The notes: generated by a model not told the origin, from the letters alone. A stretch of DNA of 64,000 nt from an uncultured Gemmatimonadales bacterium (GCA_937919655.1 CALFPJ010000015.1:1-64000); one strand, 5' to 3'. Shown: positions 8,173 to 18,017, counted from the first letter of the stretch. Numbers and translations: made by a program.

Positions 8173-11100
8173 TATTCGTGCCCTCCGGAGACCACTTCGT
8201 GGAACGTCACCTTCTTCAGGTAGTTCACGGCCGGCTGGGTGTTGATGAGTTCGTCGAGGACCCTATAGGTGCGTTCGCTTGAGACGATCTGCGAAACACG
8301 CGAATTGGGGTCGCGGATGTTGCCGAAGACGATCGCCTCGGCTGGGCAACTCTGCTGGCATGCTGTAACGATGTCGCCGTCCCGTACCGCTCGCCCTTCT
8401 TCGAGCGCCGCACGGTTCTCTGCATCACGAACCCGTTGCATGCAGAAGCTGCACTTCTCCATGACACCATTGGTCCGAACCGTCACATCAGGGTTCCACT
8501 GCCAGTTCATCGGCTCCGGTACGTTCTCGTCGGTATACCGATACCAGTTGAAGACCCGGACCTTGTAAGGGCAGTTGTTCGCGCAGTAACGCGTCCCCAC
8601 ACACCGGTTGTAGATCTGGGCGTTGACGCCCTCCGGCGTATGGTACGTCGCGAAGACGGGACAAACCGGCTCACACGGCGCGTTGCCGCAATGCTGGCAG
8701 ATCATGGGCAGGAAGCGGACATCTAGATCGCCCGCCTGGGTTGCATCGATGTGCTCGTAGTAACGCTCGATGCGCACCCAGTTCATGTCTCGGCCCATGA
8801 GGACCTGCCCCTCACCGACCCAAGGCACGTTGTTCTCTGATTGACACGCGGTCACGCAGGCAGAGCAGCCCGTGCACTTGTCGAGGTCGATCGCCATACC
8901 CCAACGCGGACCCTCGTGAGCATCGGCATAGGGGCCATGCTGAGTGCCTTCCAACGGGAACGCGGTGGCCGCGCCGCCGCCCGAAGGTACCGGGACGAAG
9001 CCGCCGGCACCCTGCAATTCTTTGAATTCCTCGTGACCGTCTTCCTCGTGCTCAGCCTCGGCCGCATGCCCGAGTTCCGCGAGTGCGACGGCCGGCGCAA
9101 TGGGACGGTCGTGCTGGTCGTCCGATCCGGCGATTGTGGCGATCCGGCGACGCTCGCCCGTTGGGCTCACAGAAACCGTCGTGGCCAAAGTCACCAGACC
9201 ACCTGAGAGTTGTTCCGACTCAGACGGCAACAAGTCCATCACGTTGACACCCTGTCCCGTCGCCCAGCGGCCCATGTCGGTGTGTCCACCACCCATGGCG
9301 AGGGCCACCGAGTCTTCGCGAATGCCCGGGTAAAGCCAGATCGGAACATCCACGGCGCCATGCGACGAAGACACCGTAACGATGTCGCCCTCACGAATGC
9401 CGCGCTGTTCAGCCGTGTGGGGGTTCATCTCCAACCACGAATGCCACGTGATCTTAGAGACCGGGTCCGGCAGCTCTTGCATCCAAGGGCTGTTGGAAAA
9501 CTCCCCGGCGCCGAACCTTGGCGAAGGATGCACGACGAGCACTAAGTCACCACCGGCGTCGAACACCGGCGGATCGAAGCTCAGCGCGGCATCGGGCGCC
9601 CGCATTTCGCTCATGCCGCCCATCGGCATGTCGTGTTCGACAGCACCCGCATGAAGCGCCGCCTGCCAAGTCGCCTCGAAGTCACCCGTGTCGTGCATCG
9701 CCATGTGCCGGGCGCGCAGGTACTCGTAGAACGTCGCGGAGCCGAGATCCGAGCCCAACTGGGTCGCGACCGCGAGCAACACATCGCCTGACTGCTTGGA
9801 ATCGAAGTGCGGGACCGCCTGCATGACCGGCTGCTGGATGGCCATGACCCCGGCGCGAGGCATCGAGTCGCCCCATGCCTCGAGGAAATGCCGATCCGGA
9901 AGGATCAGGTCTGCCATCGCGGCGGTCTCGTCCATCGCCGAAGCGAAGGAGACCTTGAAGCCGACCTGCTCGAACGCGGCCCTGAAGCCGGAAGCCGCCG
10001 GCATCGTGTAGGCTGGATTCGCGCCGTGGATGATCGCGACACCCACCTGACCTGCCGCCATCGCGCTGACCGCGGACTCCATTTCGGCGTACGAGCTGGC
10101 CGCCGCCGTTACGCCGGCATCGTAGTGAACCGTGCGGCCCGCGTTGCCCGCGACGTGGTTGAGGATCATGACCGCAACATGCGCTGCGGTTGCACCCCTG
10201 TGGTTGGCACCGGCGCCCGGCCCCATGGCTAGGCTCGGACCTTCCGATGCGAAGCGCTCCGCCAGTTCGCGAATCGCGTCCTCGCTCACGCCAGCTGCCG
10301 CAGCGGCGGTGGCCGGACTGTAAGAGCGCAGCACGTCAGCATAAGGACCCGCAGCGCTCGCGTCTTCCGCGATCACCGAGGCCATACCCAGCGCCACTGC
10401 AGCTTCTGAACCCGGGCGAATGGGGATCCACTCGTCAGCGTTGAGGCCGGTGGTGGACAGTCGTGCACCCAGGTAGATGAAACGACCCTTCGATTGGTGG
10501 TCGTCCACCGAGCTCATCTTCGCGAGGCCCTTGTTGTGGGCGACTGGCGAAGAGCCAGACTCGATGAAGTCGTTACCGAAGGAAAGCAGAAGCCGCGACT
10601 GCGCGATGTCGTAGCGCGGAAGCCCGCTCGCGCCGTACACCATACGTGCGGCCTCCTGGAGCGCAGCGTCGGACACAGCGTCGTACTCGACCCGAGTGCC
10701 GCCGACCGCAGTCACGAACTCCCCAATGAGGCTATCCATGCTGGGGCCCACCCCACCACTGACAAACAAGACGCCACTCGCCGCGCGGACCTTGGCTGCC
10801 AAGAGTTGCTCGGCTTCCGCCCAGGTACCCTGACGCAGATGGTCGCCCTCACGAATCATTGGACCAGCAAAGCGGTCCGGATTGTAGAGGTGCTGTAGTG
10901 ACGCATGGCCCTTCGAGCACAGTCCGCCCTGCGAAACCGGGTGGTTCGGGTTGCCCTCGACCTTTACCGCACGTCCCTCACGCGTCCGCACCCACATGCC
11001 GCACTGCGCAGAACAGCTGCCACAGACGGTGGTGTACCACGTCGCGACGCCCGGGGTGATCTCATCGGGGGCCACTACATAAGGAATGAGTTTCTCGACG

Positions 11101-11195
11101 TCTCCCGGGCCACAGCCCGAAAGTGTCGCGCCGGCGCCCGAAACCCCGAGCACCTTGAGAAAGTCACGCCGCTTAATGCCGTCAGTCATAGTCAT
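8172..11195 (-). CDS. actB: Alternative complex III, iron-sulfur/molybdopterin-like subunit ActB
   Basis: The 1007-residue fusion starts with a Tat-type signal (KRRDFLKVLGVSG, residues 8-20). Residues about 45-680 resemble a molybdopterin oxidoreductase, with an N-terminal CGSCSAQC...LCSKG cysteine set near residue 57. Residues about 750-1000 are a ferredoxin-like domain with CTGCSACVTAC, CQHCGNAPCEPVC, CVGTRYCANNC and CSFC...CQQSCP motifs, enough for several FeS clusters. In characterised Act complexes the molybdopterin-like part carries no molybdenum and the C-terminal part holds three 4Fe-4S and one 3Fe-4S cluster. Whether the N-terminal cysteines bind a cluster here cannot be told. It carries electrons from ActC to the haem subunits. 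The stop codon overlaps actC by one base. Confidence 0.93.
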   Translation of the reverse strand: MTMTDGIKRRDFLKVLGVSGAGATLSGCGPGDVEKLIPYVVAPDEITPGVATWYTTVCGSCSAQCGMWVRTREGRAVKVEGNPNHPVSQGGLCSKGHASLQHLYNPDRFAGPMIREGDHLRQGTWAEAEQLLAAKVRAASGVLFVSGGVGPSMDSLIGEFVTAVGGTRVEYDAVSDAALQEAARMVYGASGLPRYDIAQSRLLLSFGNDFIESGSSPVAHNKGLAKMSSVDDHQSKGRFIYLGARLSTTGLNADEWIPIRPGSEAAVALGMASVIAEDASAAGPYADVLRSYSPATAAAAAGVSEDAIRELAERFASEGPSLAMGPGAGANHRGATAAHVAVMILNHVAGNAGRTVHYDAGVTAAASSYAEMESAVSAMAAGQVGVAIIHGANPAYTMPAASGFRAAFEQVGFKVSFASAMDETAAMADLILPDRHFLEAWGDSMPRAGVMAIQQPVMQAVPHFDSKQSGDVLLAVATQLGSDLGSATFYEYLRARHMAMHDTGDFEATWQAALHAGAVEHDMPMGGMSEMRAPDAALSFDPPVFDAGGDLVLVVHPSPRFGAGEFSNSPWMQELPDPVSKITWHSWLEMNPHTAEQRGIREGDIVTVSSSHGAVDVPIWLYPGIREDSVALAMGGGHTDMGRWATGQGVNVMDLLPSESEQLSGGLVTLATTVSVSPTGERRRIATIAGSDDQHDRPIAPAVALAELGHAAEAEHEEDGHEEFKELQGAGGFVPVPSGGGAATAFPLEGTQHGPYADAHEGPRWGMAIDLDKCTGCSACVTACQSENNVPWVGEGQVLMGRDMNWVRIERYYEHIDATQAGDLDVRFLPMICQHCGNAPCEPVCPVFATYHTPEGVNAQIYNRCVGTRYCANNCPYKVRVFNWYRYTDENVPEPMNWQWNPDVTVRTNGVMEKCSFCMQRVRDAENRAALEEGRAVRDGDIVTACQQSCPAEAIVFGNIRDPNSRVSQIVSSERTYRVLDELINTQPAVNYLKKVTFHEVVSGGHE

Positions 11196-11203
11196 TTTCG
11201 GCT

Positions 11204-11818
11204 CTAGTAGTGGCAGACGGCACAGTCCGTGGATGCCTGCTGCACGCCGGACTCATTCGGCTGCCTATGGCATTCCACGCACCAACCCATGTTGTCACCC
11301 CCCCACACCGGATCCTGTGGAAGAAGGAGCTTCCCAACGATGCCCCGATTGGGCGGCTCCAAGACCTGCATTGTCTGGATTTCACCGTGACACTGCTGAC
11401 ATGTGAGGCCTGCGTTGACGTGCCTCATGTGCGGGAAGTGCACGTGGTCCGACACTTTGTAGATCCGGACCCATGGGATGCCCTCACCGGCATCCAGGTA
11501 TTCCTTGATCTTGGCGACTTCCTGAGGATTGTTCGCCCCGGGAATCAACTGGTGGCAGCCCCAGCAGGTGGCCACAGAAGGGATTCCCGCATCCACAGAA
11601 CGCTCCGCCGAGAAGTGACAGAACTGACAATCCATCTTGCCCTGTCCCGGCTCGGAGCCGGCGTGCTGATTATGGGGGAATGCGATGGGCTGGACGGCCG
11701 ACGATAACGTCGTGCCCCCGGCAGCAGCGCTAGGCTGGGTACCACCACCCTGGACGAACGCAAGGCCGGTGAGCGCGAACACGCCCGCCAGCCCGCCGAT
11801 GAGCCAGTGCTTTTTCAT
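11204..11818 (-). CDS. actA: Alternative complex III, pentahaem cytochrome c ActA
   Basis: The product is 204 residues if it starts at the ATG at 11818, which precedes a hydrophobic signal or anchor helix (HWLIGGLAGVFALTGLAFV). A longer open frame reaches 12046, but its extra 76 residues are not signal-like and cover the upstream regulatory region, so I reject it. Five CxxCH haem sites are visible: CQFCH (64-68), CWGCH (85-89), CQQCH (140-144), CVECH (180-184) and CAVCH (199-203). This fits ActA, the multihaem cytochrome c7/class III-like subunit. It is first in the operon and lies 8 bases upstream of actB. Confidence 0.92.
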   Translation of the reverse strand: MKKHWLIGGLAGVFALTGLAFVQGGGTQPSAAAGGTTLSSAVQPIAFPHNQHAGSEPGQGKMDCQFCHFSAERSVDAGIPSVATCWGCHQLIPGANNPQEVAKIKEYLDAGEGIPWVRIYKVSDHVHFPHMRHVNAGLTCQQCHGEIQTMQVLEPPNRGIVGKLLLPQDPVWGGDNMGWCVECHRQPNESGVQQASTDCAVCHY

Positions 11819-12148
11819 TACTAAGCTTTGCTCCTGCACGAAGCATTCGCGCCTGGGAGGAGGCGCAAGGAGGGGCTTTTCGCGCACCGGCACACTTTGT
11901 GACGGTTTGGAACAAGCCCTAAAAACGCGGCCTGAAGCTATCTGTACTTGATGGTTGTGGTCAAGGCGGTGCACGCCCCTCAGAGAAACCTTTTTATCCG
12001 CGTCGGTGTTATACTTTCTCCACTTCGGCTCACCTGGATTCCGCAACCAGAAAACGGCTCGGACCCGGGCTCTCTCTGGGCCAACGACGTGGGGGGTCGG
12101 AAGTGCGTTCCGACTCCAACCCCTATAAGGTTGTCAGAGCTACCTCCC
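11819..12148. other. Divergent intergenic region between actA and moxR
   Basis: This 330-bp region holds the promoters of both flanking operons. A purine-rich segment just upstream of actA on the minus strand (GGAGGAGG near 11860 and GGAGCAAAG near 11830) may include its ribosome-binding site. An extended -10-like element for the moxR direction lies at 12007-12015. No other gene seen. Confidence 0.5.
12007..12015 (+). promoter_or_regulatory. Candidate extended -10 promoter of the moxR operon
   Basis: The sequence TGTTATACT fits an extended -10 element (TGnTATAAT with one mismatch), 134 bases upstream of the chosen moxR start. No good -35 box sits 17 bases upstream. The complementary strand offers TATAAC for actA at almost the same place. 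Sigma-factor consensus in this lineage is not known from this window. Confidence 0.3.
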
Positions 12149-13132
12149 ATGGCCGAAACGACCGCGTCCGCGCCCACTCGCGAAACCAAGGTTTCCCTCG
12201 AGCTTCTCGACCAGTTGATCGAAGAAGTTGAGACCGTATTTCACGGAAAGAGGGATGTCATAAAGTTGGCGCTTGCGGCGGTGCTGGCCCGCGGGCACGT
12301 GTTATTCGAGGATGTGCCCGGAGTAGGTAAGACCACGCTGGCGCACGCACTCGCGAAGACGCTGGGCGTGGGGTTCCGACGCATTCAGTTCACCTCAGAT
12401 CTGCTCCCGTCTGACGTTCTGGGTGTTTCGATTTTCAATCCAAAGACTGCGGAATTCGATACCCGGCCCGGACCGATCTTCACGAACGTCGTGCTCGCCG
12501 ACGAGATCAATCGCGCTCCGCCGCGCACGCAAAGTGGCCTCCTTGAGGCGATGCAGGAGGGCAGCGTCACCATCGATGACGAGACGTACACGCTGCCGCG
12601 TCCGTTCCTGGTGATGGCGACGCAGAACCCTCTTGAGCACCACGGCACCTATCCGCTCCCGGAAAGCCAGCTCGATCGATTCTTGATGCGCATTACGATC
12701 GGGTACCCTGGGCCGGAGGCAGAACGACGCATCCTGACCGAGTCGGCGGACATTGAACCCGTCTTCGATCGACTGCGCGCGGTCCTGACTCCGACGCAGG
12801 TGTTGCAGCTCCAGGAACGGGTTGAGGACGTCTTAGTCGACGATGCCATTCTCGACTATCTCATGGCGATCGTGGAGCGAACCCGGACGTCGCCAGAGCT
12901 GCGCATGGGTGTCAGCCCTCGGGGTAATATCGCGCTGTTCCGGGCTTCCCGCGCTTATGCGCTAACCCAGGGGCGCACCTACCTGGTGCCCGATGACGTC
13001 CACCACCTGGTGGTGCCCGTGCTCGCGCACCGAATTCTCCCAGTAGGCGCGGCTAGCTCGAGCATGGATGCTCACGAACAGGCCGCAGGCATCCTTGAAT
13101 CGATCCTGGACGAGATCGAGGCGCCGGTCTAG
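12149..13132 (+). CDS. moxR: MoxR-family AAA+ ATPase
   Basis: The 327-residue ATPase has a Walker A loop EDVPGVGKTT (near residue 54), a Walker B/DEINR segment (VVLADEINRAPPRTQSGLLEAM), sensor-1 MATQNP and an ESQLDRFLMR arginine region. These are the hallmarks of MoxR/RavA-type chaperone-like AAA+ proteins. The start at 12149 (ATG, MAETTAS) is preferred over an upstream frame opening at 11948, since homologues begin close to this point. It is followed after 14 bases by a DUF58 gene and then a TgpA-like gene, the classic MoxR-DUF58-transglutaminase cluster, usually linked to envelope maintenance or protein maturation. Confidence 0.93.
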   Translation: MAETTASAPTRETKVSLELLDQLIEEVETVFHGKRDVIKLALAAVLARGHVLFEDVPGVGKTTLAHALAKTLGVGFRRIQFTSDLLPSDVLGVSIFNPKTAEFDTRPGPIFTNVVLADEINRAPPRTQSGLLEAMQEGSVTIDDETYTLPRPFLVMATQNPLEHHGTYPLPESQLDRFLMRITIGYPGPEAERRILTESADIEPVFDRLRAVLTPTQVLQLQERVEDVLVDDAILDYLMAIVERTRTSPELRMGVSPRGNIALFRASRAYALTQGRTYLVPDDVHHLVVPVLAHRILPVGAASSSMDAHEQAAGILESILDEIEAPV

Positions 13133-13146
13133 GGCGTGCCCCCGGC

Positions 13147-14301
13147 ATGAGCTCCGGCACTCCGATTGTGGAAGGACGTCACCCGGAACTCGGCTGGCGC
13201 TTACTCCGGGACGGCGCGATCGCCGCATACCGTTGGGTAGGCACAATGCGACGCCGGTTGCGGGCGTGGCGCCGCATCAGCTTCACGTCTGGTGGGCTGG
13301 TCTTCACCATCGGGGCGTTTGCGGTGGGCTTCGCAGCCATGAACACCGGCAACAACCTGCTTTACTTGTTGCTCGGCTCCATGCTCGGGTTCATCGCCGT
13401 CAGTGGTTGGCTCTCCGAGCAAGCCATTTCCGGTCTAAGCTTCGTTCGCTACCTGCCGCACGCAGTCACCGTAGGTCGGCCCATGCGCTTGGAGTACCAC
13501 GTGCGGAACGTGAAGCGGCGATTGCCCAGCCTAGCGGTGGAGATCTCTGAAGCCGGGCTCCCCGAGAGCGCATTCTTGGCGCACGTCGCCGCTCAGGGTT
13601 CGGCTGAGACGCGATCAACGAATCGATTCGTGCGGCGGGGCATCTACCGACTCGGGACGGTCACGCTGTCCACGTCCTTCCCGTTCGGGATGTTTCTCAA
13701 GGAACGTGACATCCAACTGCCGGGTGAGGTCGTCGTATGGCCGCGTTCCGACAGATCGGTGCGTGCGCCCACTCCGGGCGGTGGGAAGGTCCCCAGAATG
13801 GGCGCCACCGCCCAGGGCCCCGCAGGTCATCGAGGTGAGTATCGCGGGCTGCGCGGATACCGGCCAGGTGACGACCCGCAAGATATCCACTGGAAGTCCT
13901 TCGCCCGCACCCGCCAGATGGTGATCCGCGAATACGAGCGCGACGGCGCGGAAACGCGTTGGATCTGTCTAGACTCTCGGGGCGATCCGGGGGACGCGGC
14001 GGAGGTCACTGTAGAGGTAGCCGCCTCGTTGGCGGCGATGGCGGTCGCTGAGTCGCGATCCTTCGCGCTCGTCACGCACGACACCGTCGTCGACCCTGGA
14101 CAAGGGCCGGCTCAGCTCGAACGGGTGTTGGACATCCTTGCTCGCGTGGACTTCGACCCGACCGCCCGATTGCCGGTGCCCCCGGTAGACCCACAGACGT
14201 GTATCCTCGTTTCCATGGATGGCGCACCTGGCTTCGGGGACCTCCTCGTGATCGGTCGCGATGCCGTGCTTGAACGAGCAAAGGAGCCGACCGCCGCGTG
14301 A
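13147..14301 (+). CDS. DUF58 domain protein of a MoxR operon
   Basis: The 384-residue protein has two adjacent transmembrane helices at about residues 45-90 (FTIGAFAVGFAAMNTGNNLLYLLLGSMLG-type text). A cytoplasmic/VWA-like portion follows, with the DUF58 signature GEYRGLRGYRPGDDPQDIHWK at about residues 230-250. The NTGNNLLYL segment is characteristic of the family. DUF58 proteins are presumed clients or partners of the neighbouring MoxR ATPase. The stop overlaps the start of the transglutaminase gene by 4 bases, so the two are translationally coupled. Confidence 0.9.
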   Translation: MSSGTPIVEGRHPELGWRLLRDGAIAAYRWVGTMRRRLRAWRRISFTSGGLVFTIGAFAVGFAAMNTGNNLLYLLLGSMLGFIAVSGWLSEQAISGLSFVRYLPHAVTVGRPMRLEYHVRNVKRRLPSLAVEISEAGLPESAFLAHVAAQGSAETRSTNRFVRRGIYRLGTVTLSTSFPFGMFLKERDIQLPGEVVVWPRSDRSVRAPTPGGGKVPRMGATAQGPAGHRGEYRGLRGYRPGDDPQDIHWKSFARTRQMVIREYERDGAETRWICLDSRGDPGDAAEVTVEVAASLAAMAVAESRSFALVTHDTVVDPGQGPAQLERVLDILARVDFDPTARLPVPPVDPQTCILVSMDGAPGFGDLLVIGRDAVLERAKEPTAA

Positions 14302-16316
14302 ACCTGAGACTCCTGCACCGGCGCCTCGCGGTCTTCATGGGCCTCGCTGGGTTGGTTGCCTTCGCGGGTGGCGCCGGCTTCGAGCCGCTCTCGGCGATTT
14401 TGGCTGCGATCGCTCTCACCACTGCACTCTTTTGGCATCCGGATCCGGAGCTATCGCACCGCATGGAGCGTATTTGGCTCCCGCTGGCGACGCTCTTGGT
14501 GATCCGCGCTTTGGTGCACGTCTTCGTGACCCAAGACGACGTCGTGATTCCGGTCGTCGACCTGCTGTTGTTGCTCATGACGGCTGAGGCCCTACGCTCG
14601 CTCGACGCGCCAAACGACATCAGGCTTTACGCACTTTCGTTCGCGCTGGTGCTGGCCGCGACGGCCTATCGTCCGGGCATCATTTTTCTCATCGCCTTCG
14701 TCACGTACGTCGTGCTGGCGACCCTCGCGCTCATGGTCGGGCACCTCCGGCGTAGAGCTGAGGCCCACAAGATCCGAGACGTGCCTCTGGGCAAGGGACT
14801 GATCTGGACCACGGGCGCTCTCTCGGGCGTCATTCTCATGGTCGCGACCCTCGTATTCGTCACCTTCCCGCGCGTATCACAGGGGTGGGCGGGACGAGGA
14901 GAGACACTGGCCTCGTCAATCGCGGGCTTCGCGGACGAGATATCGCTAGGCCAATTCGGCTCCACCATTCTGGCGAATCCGGAGATCGTTCTGCGGGTCG
15001 AATTTCCCGAGGGCGTGCCAGAAGACGTTCCGGCTCTGCATTGGAGGGGGAGGTCCTACGATCGCTTTGACGGGGTCCGCTGGACCCGGTCCGGACGCGT
15101 ACCTCCATCCTCAGCGCCAAGCGCATGGTACCGTGAGCGCTGGGGCGGCACCGTCATTGAACAGAAGATCTTCGCGGCGCCGTTGGACGTACGCATCCTC
15201 TTTGCCTTGCACCCCGCAATCGGGATCGACTCCGACAGCGGAATCCAGCCCCTCTTCGACAACACGGGCGATTACGTCTACTGGGGCTCCGGCGCTCCGG
15301 CGTATACGGCGTTCTCACGTTCCAACCCGCCTCCGCCCGACTCGCTCCGGGCGGCGGAACGCGGTTATACACCGGCGGACCGTTTCTTCCTGCAGACACC
15401 GAGTTCACTGGACCCACGAATCGCGGCGCTCGCCGACTCCCTCACTGCAGGCCTAGAAACTCGATACGACAAAGCCGTCGCAATTCAGCGCTGGCTGCAG
15501 AACTTCACCTACACTCGAGATCTTCCCGCCACCGCACGCGAGACGACTCTCGAACACTTTCTTTTCGAACGCCAAGCGGGTCACTGTGAGTATTTCAGTT
15601 CCGCCATGGCTATTATGCTGCGCACGCTGGGCATTCAAACTCGGAACGTCAATGGCTTCCTAGGCGGCGACTGGAGTCAGTTCGGCGACTATCTCGTCGT
15701 GACTCAGAACTCCGCGCACTCTTGGGTGGAAGTGTGGTTCCCCAATTATGGGTGGGTCACCTTCGACCCCACCCCAGCGGGCGCCGCCTCGACCGACCAA
15801 CTCGCTGCTTGGTTCTGGCCAGGTCAGCTCGTCTTTGATGGACTGCAACATCGTTGGAAAAAGTGGGTGCTCGACTACGGCGCCGACGATCAGAACGGTC
15901 TCCTGTCTCAATGGTCTGACTTCTTCCAGAGACGCGACATGCAGGAAGCCGCGTCGAGCACCGAACCACGGAGCGGCCCCAACCTCTTCGGGGTCACCCT
16001 GATTTTGGTGCTGCTCGCGGCGGGACTCTACTGGGCGCGTCGGGGCGGCGCAGCGCGACCGCCCGAGACCCATGCCTACCTCGCGTTGCGCCACAGTTGC
16101 GCACGCGCGGGCCTGGCGATCACGCCGGGCCTGACGCCGCTGGCGTTGGTAGCGCGCGTGCGTATCGAGAGGGCCGCCGCCGGGCGGGCCGCCGAACGGG
16201 TTGTGGACCTCTACCTCCGGGCCCGATATGGACACGAGGCATTGGGTGAATCAGACCTCCGCGAAATGACCGAGGCATTAGGAGCCGCCCGAAAGTTGCT
16301 GCGTGTTCGTGGCTGA
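14298..16316 (+). CDS. TgpA-like membrane transglutaminase (DUF3488/DUF4129)
   Basis: The 672-residue protein has an N-terminal block of about six transmembrane helices (DUF3488, residues 8-200), a periplasmic region, and a transglutaminase-core domain at about residues 385-500. The catalytic Cys sits in RQAGHCEYFSSAM, the His in NSAHSWVEVW and the Asp in WVTFDPTP. One more helix (LFGVTLILVLLAAGLYW, about 561-580) is followed by a DUF4129-like tail. This is the layout of Pseudomonas TgpA, an essential inner-membrane transglutaminase-like protein. All three catalytic residues are present, so an active enzyme is likely. Third gene of the moxR operon. Confidence 0.92.
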   Translation: MNLRLLHRRLAVFMGLAGLVAFAGGAGFEPLSAILAAIALTTALFWHPDPELSHRMERIWLPLATLLVIRALVHVFVTQDDVVIPVVDLLLLLMTAEALRSLDAPNDIRLYALSFALVLAATAYRPGIIFLIAFVTYVVLATLALMVGHLRRRAEAHKIRDVPLGKGLIWTTGALSGVILMVATLVFVTFPRVSQGWAGRGETLASSIAGFADEISLGQFGSTILANPEIVLRVEFPEGVPEDVPALHWRGRSYDRFDGVRWTRSGRVPPSSAPSAWYRERWGGTVIEQKIFAAPLDVRILFALHPAIGIDSDSGIQPLFDNTGDYVYWGSGAPAYTAFSRSNPPPPDSLRAAERGYTPADRFFLQTPSSLDPRIAALADSLTAGLETRYDKAVAIQRWLQNFTYTRDLPATARETTLEHFLFERQAGHCEYFSSAMAIMLRTLGIQTRNVNGFLGGDWSQFGDYLVVTQNSAHSWVEVWFPNYGWVTFDPTPAGAASTDQLAAWFWPGQLVFDGLQHRWKKWVLDYGADDQNGLLSQWSDFFQRRDMQEAASSTEPRSGPNLFGVTLILVLLAAGLYWARRGGAARPPETHAYLALRHSCARAGLAITPGLTPLALVARVRIERAAAGRAAERVVDLYLRARYGHEALGESDLREMTEALGAARKLLRVRG

Positions 16317-16390
16317 AAAAGCGAGGGCCGGCACATGCACGCCGAGTGGGAGGACGTGACGTGCGACCGCCCAATGTGTATCGTGCAGAC

Positions 16391-16693
16391 ATGACTAGCG
16401 GAAAAGGCCAGAGGGCCGGCCTACACTTTGCGACCATCGCCCACGACGGTCGCATTTGGGACGCCTACCTCGAGTTCGACGACGACGCGCACCGACCCGA
16501 CATCTATCGAGCGCGCATCCGCTTCGACCCAGCCAATTCGATCGACTTCGCGGACCCGAATCCTCGGACGACTGTGATCATCATCGAGGAGAGCTACGAA
16601 GCGGCTGTCGTCAAGGCGCGTCGTTTCGACGAACGCGCCTTAGAGGCGATGCTCAGGTCGGCATTACCGGAACCGAACTCGTCAGACGACTAA
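16391..16693 (+). CDS. Small hypothetical protein
   Basis: The 100-residue acidic protein (from MTSGKGQRAG) contains RIWDAYLEFDDD, YRARIRFDP and TTVIIIEESYEAAVVKARRF, which suggests a small alpha/beta fold. I recognise no family. A GTG at 16346 would add 15 residues, but the ATG at 16391 gives a more natural N-terminus. It follows the transglutaminase gene by 75 bases on the same strand and faces the ABC permease gene, so it may be the last member of the moxR transcript. Cytosolic, with no signal or helix. Confidence 0.6.
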   Translation: MTSGKGQRAGLHFATIAHDGRIWDAYLEFDDDAHRPDIYRARIRFDPANSIDFADPNPRTTVIIIEESYEAAVVKARRFDERALEAMLRSALPEPNSSDD

Positions 16694-16763
16694 GGCCCCC
16701 TAGGGCCATATTGCGTAGATCTCACGTGCCTGAGCCCAAGAAGGCTTAGAGCAGCGCCGACAC

Positions 16764-18017
16764 CTAAGCCTCCCGCACCCAGCGCCAGAGCTCGGGAACC
16801 GTGGGTCGTTTTCCTGCCATCAATATGCCCACCTTGTAGATGCGGCCCGCCACCCATGCGATCGCGAACACCGCGCCGATCATGAGGACGAAAGACAGCG
16901 CCACTTGCCAGGCCGGTACGCTGGCCCCGCTCGCGACGCGCGACCACATGAGAACGGGGGAAAACAGTGGGAATAACGACAGTCCCGTCGACAATGGAGT
17001 CATGGGGTTCTGAATCACATTCATGACGAACATGATCGGGATGATCAGAAACATCATGACCGGGACCTGTGCCTGTTGCGCCTCCTCATCCGTACTGCAC
17101 ATGGCACCCACAGCCGCGTACAAGCTGGAGAACATGAAGAAGCCGAGAATGAAGAAGCCCATGAAGAGGGTCAGCATCCCGAATCCGGGCAACAAACCCT
17201 GAATTTCATCCAGGCCAGAAACATCCGGCCGAGACGCGATGAGCATGGGGATCCCCGCTGAGGTGATGAGCGCACCTGACAGCAACCACACGCCCATCTG
17301 GGTAAGGCCGACCGCGCCCACGCCGACGATCTTCCCCAGCAATAAGTGCCATGGCTTCATGGAAGATATGATGACCTCGACCACACGACTGGTCTTCTCT
17401 TCCAGGGTCGCACGCATGACCGCCACCGAGTACAAGAGGATGACCATGTAGAGGAAAAATGCGCCGATGTACGCCACCATGAACTGAGGTTCGCCGGCAC
17501 CGGCCCCGTCCTCCTGCAGCATCTCGATGCGGAGATCGCCGCCACTGAGTAGGGAGGCTGCATCAATACCCTGCTGCTCCAGCTGATACTCAAGTGCCGA
17601 CCGCGTCACCGTGCTCTCAAGCGAGATCCGGCGGATCGCCGAGGGTCGGTCCGTCGCATACAGCGTGGCCTCTCCCGTCTGAAGGGTGAGTTCATCGAGC
17701 ATCAAAAAGCCGCCGAGGTCGCCATCGGTGGCCTGCTGCCTCAGGCCGCTCATGACATCGGCCGACCAAGGCACGCTGTGCACTGTATATCCGGCGGCCT
17801 CGAACCCTGGGGCCACTCGTTCATAGAGGACGTCGGTGCCATCCACAATGGCTATATTGCGAGCCTCCTGCTGACCCCTCTCCGCAAAGTAGATCGGTAC
17901 GACCGTGACCCCGATCATGAAGACCGGGCCACCGATCGTCGCGATCAGGAACCACTTGGATCGGACCCTCTGTAGGTACTCGCGGCGGACCACAGCCAAC
18001 ACGTTATTCCACATCAT
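16764..18017 (-). CDS. ABC-2 type exporter permease (NatB-like)
   Basis: The 417-residue membrane protein has one N-terminal helix (FLIATIGGPVFMIGVTVVPIYF, about 23-45), a large extracytoplasmic domain (about 45-180), and a cluster of five or six helices (about 185-400). The cluster includes EEKTSRVVEVIISSMKPWHLLLGKI, the coupling motif of ABC-2/NatB permeases. It pairs with the ATPase encoded just upstream (4-base overlap). NatAB-type systems export Na+ or other small cargo; the real substrate cannot be read from sequence. Confidence 0.9.
   Translation of the reverse strand: MMWNNVLAVVRREYLQRVRSKWFLIATIGGPVFMIGVTVVPIYFAERGQQEARNIAIVDGTDVLYERVAPGFEAAGYTVHSVPWSADVMSGLRQQATDGDLGGFLMLDELTLQTGEATLYATDRPSAIRRISLESTVTRSALEYQLEQQGIDAASLLSGGDLRIEMLQEDGAGAGEPQFMVAYIGAFFLYMVILLYSVAVMRATLEEKTSRVVEVIISSMKPWHLLLGKIVGVGAVGLTQMGVWLLSGALITSAGIPMLIASRPDVSGLDEIQGLLPGFGMLTLFMGFFILGFFMFSSLYAAVGAMCSTDEEAQQAQVPVMMFLIIPIMFVMNVIQNPMTPLSTGLSLFPLFSPVLMWSRVASGASVPAWQVALSFVLMIGAVFAIAWVAGRIYKVGILMAGKRPTVPELWRWVREA

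Noticed and set aside
11819-12046. N-terminal extension of ActA to 12046
   Set aside because: The extra residues lack signal-peptide character and precede a clear signal/anchor helix at the internal ATG.
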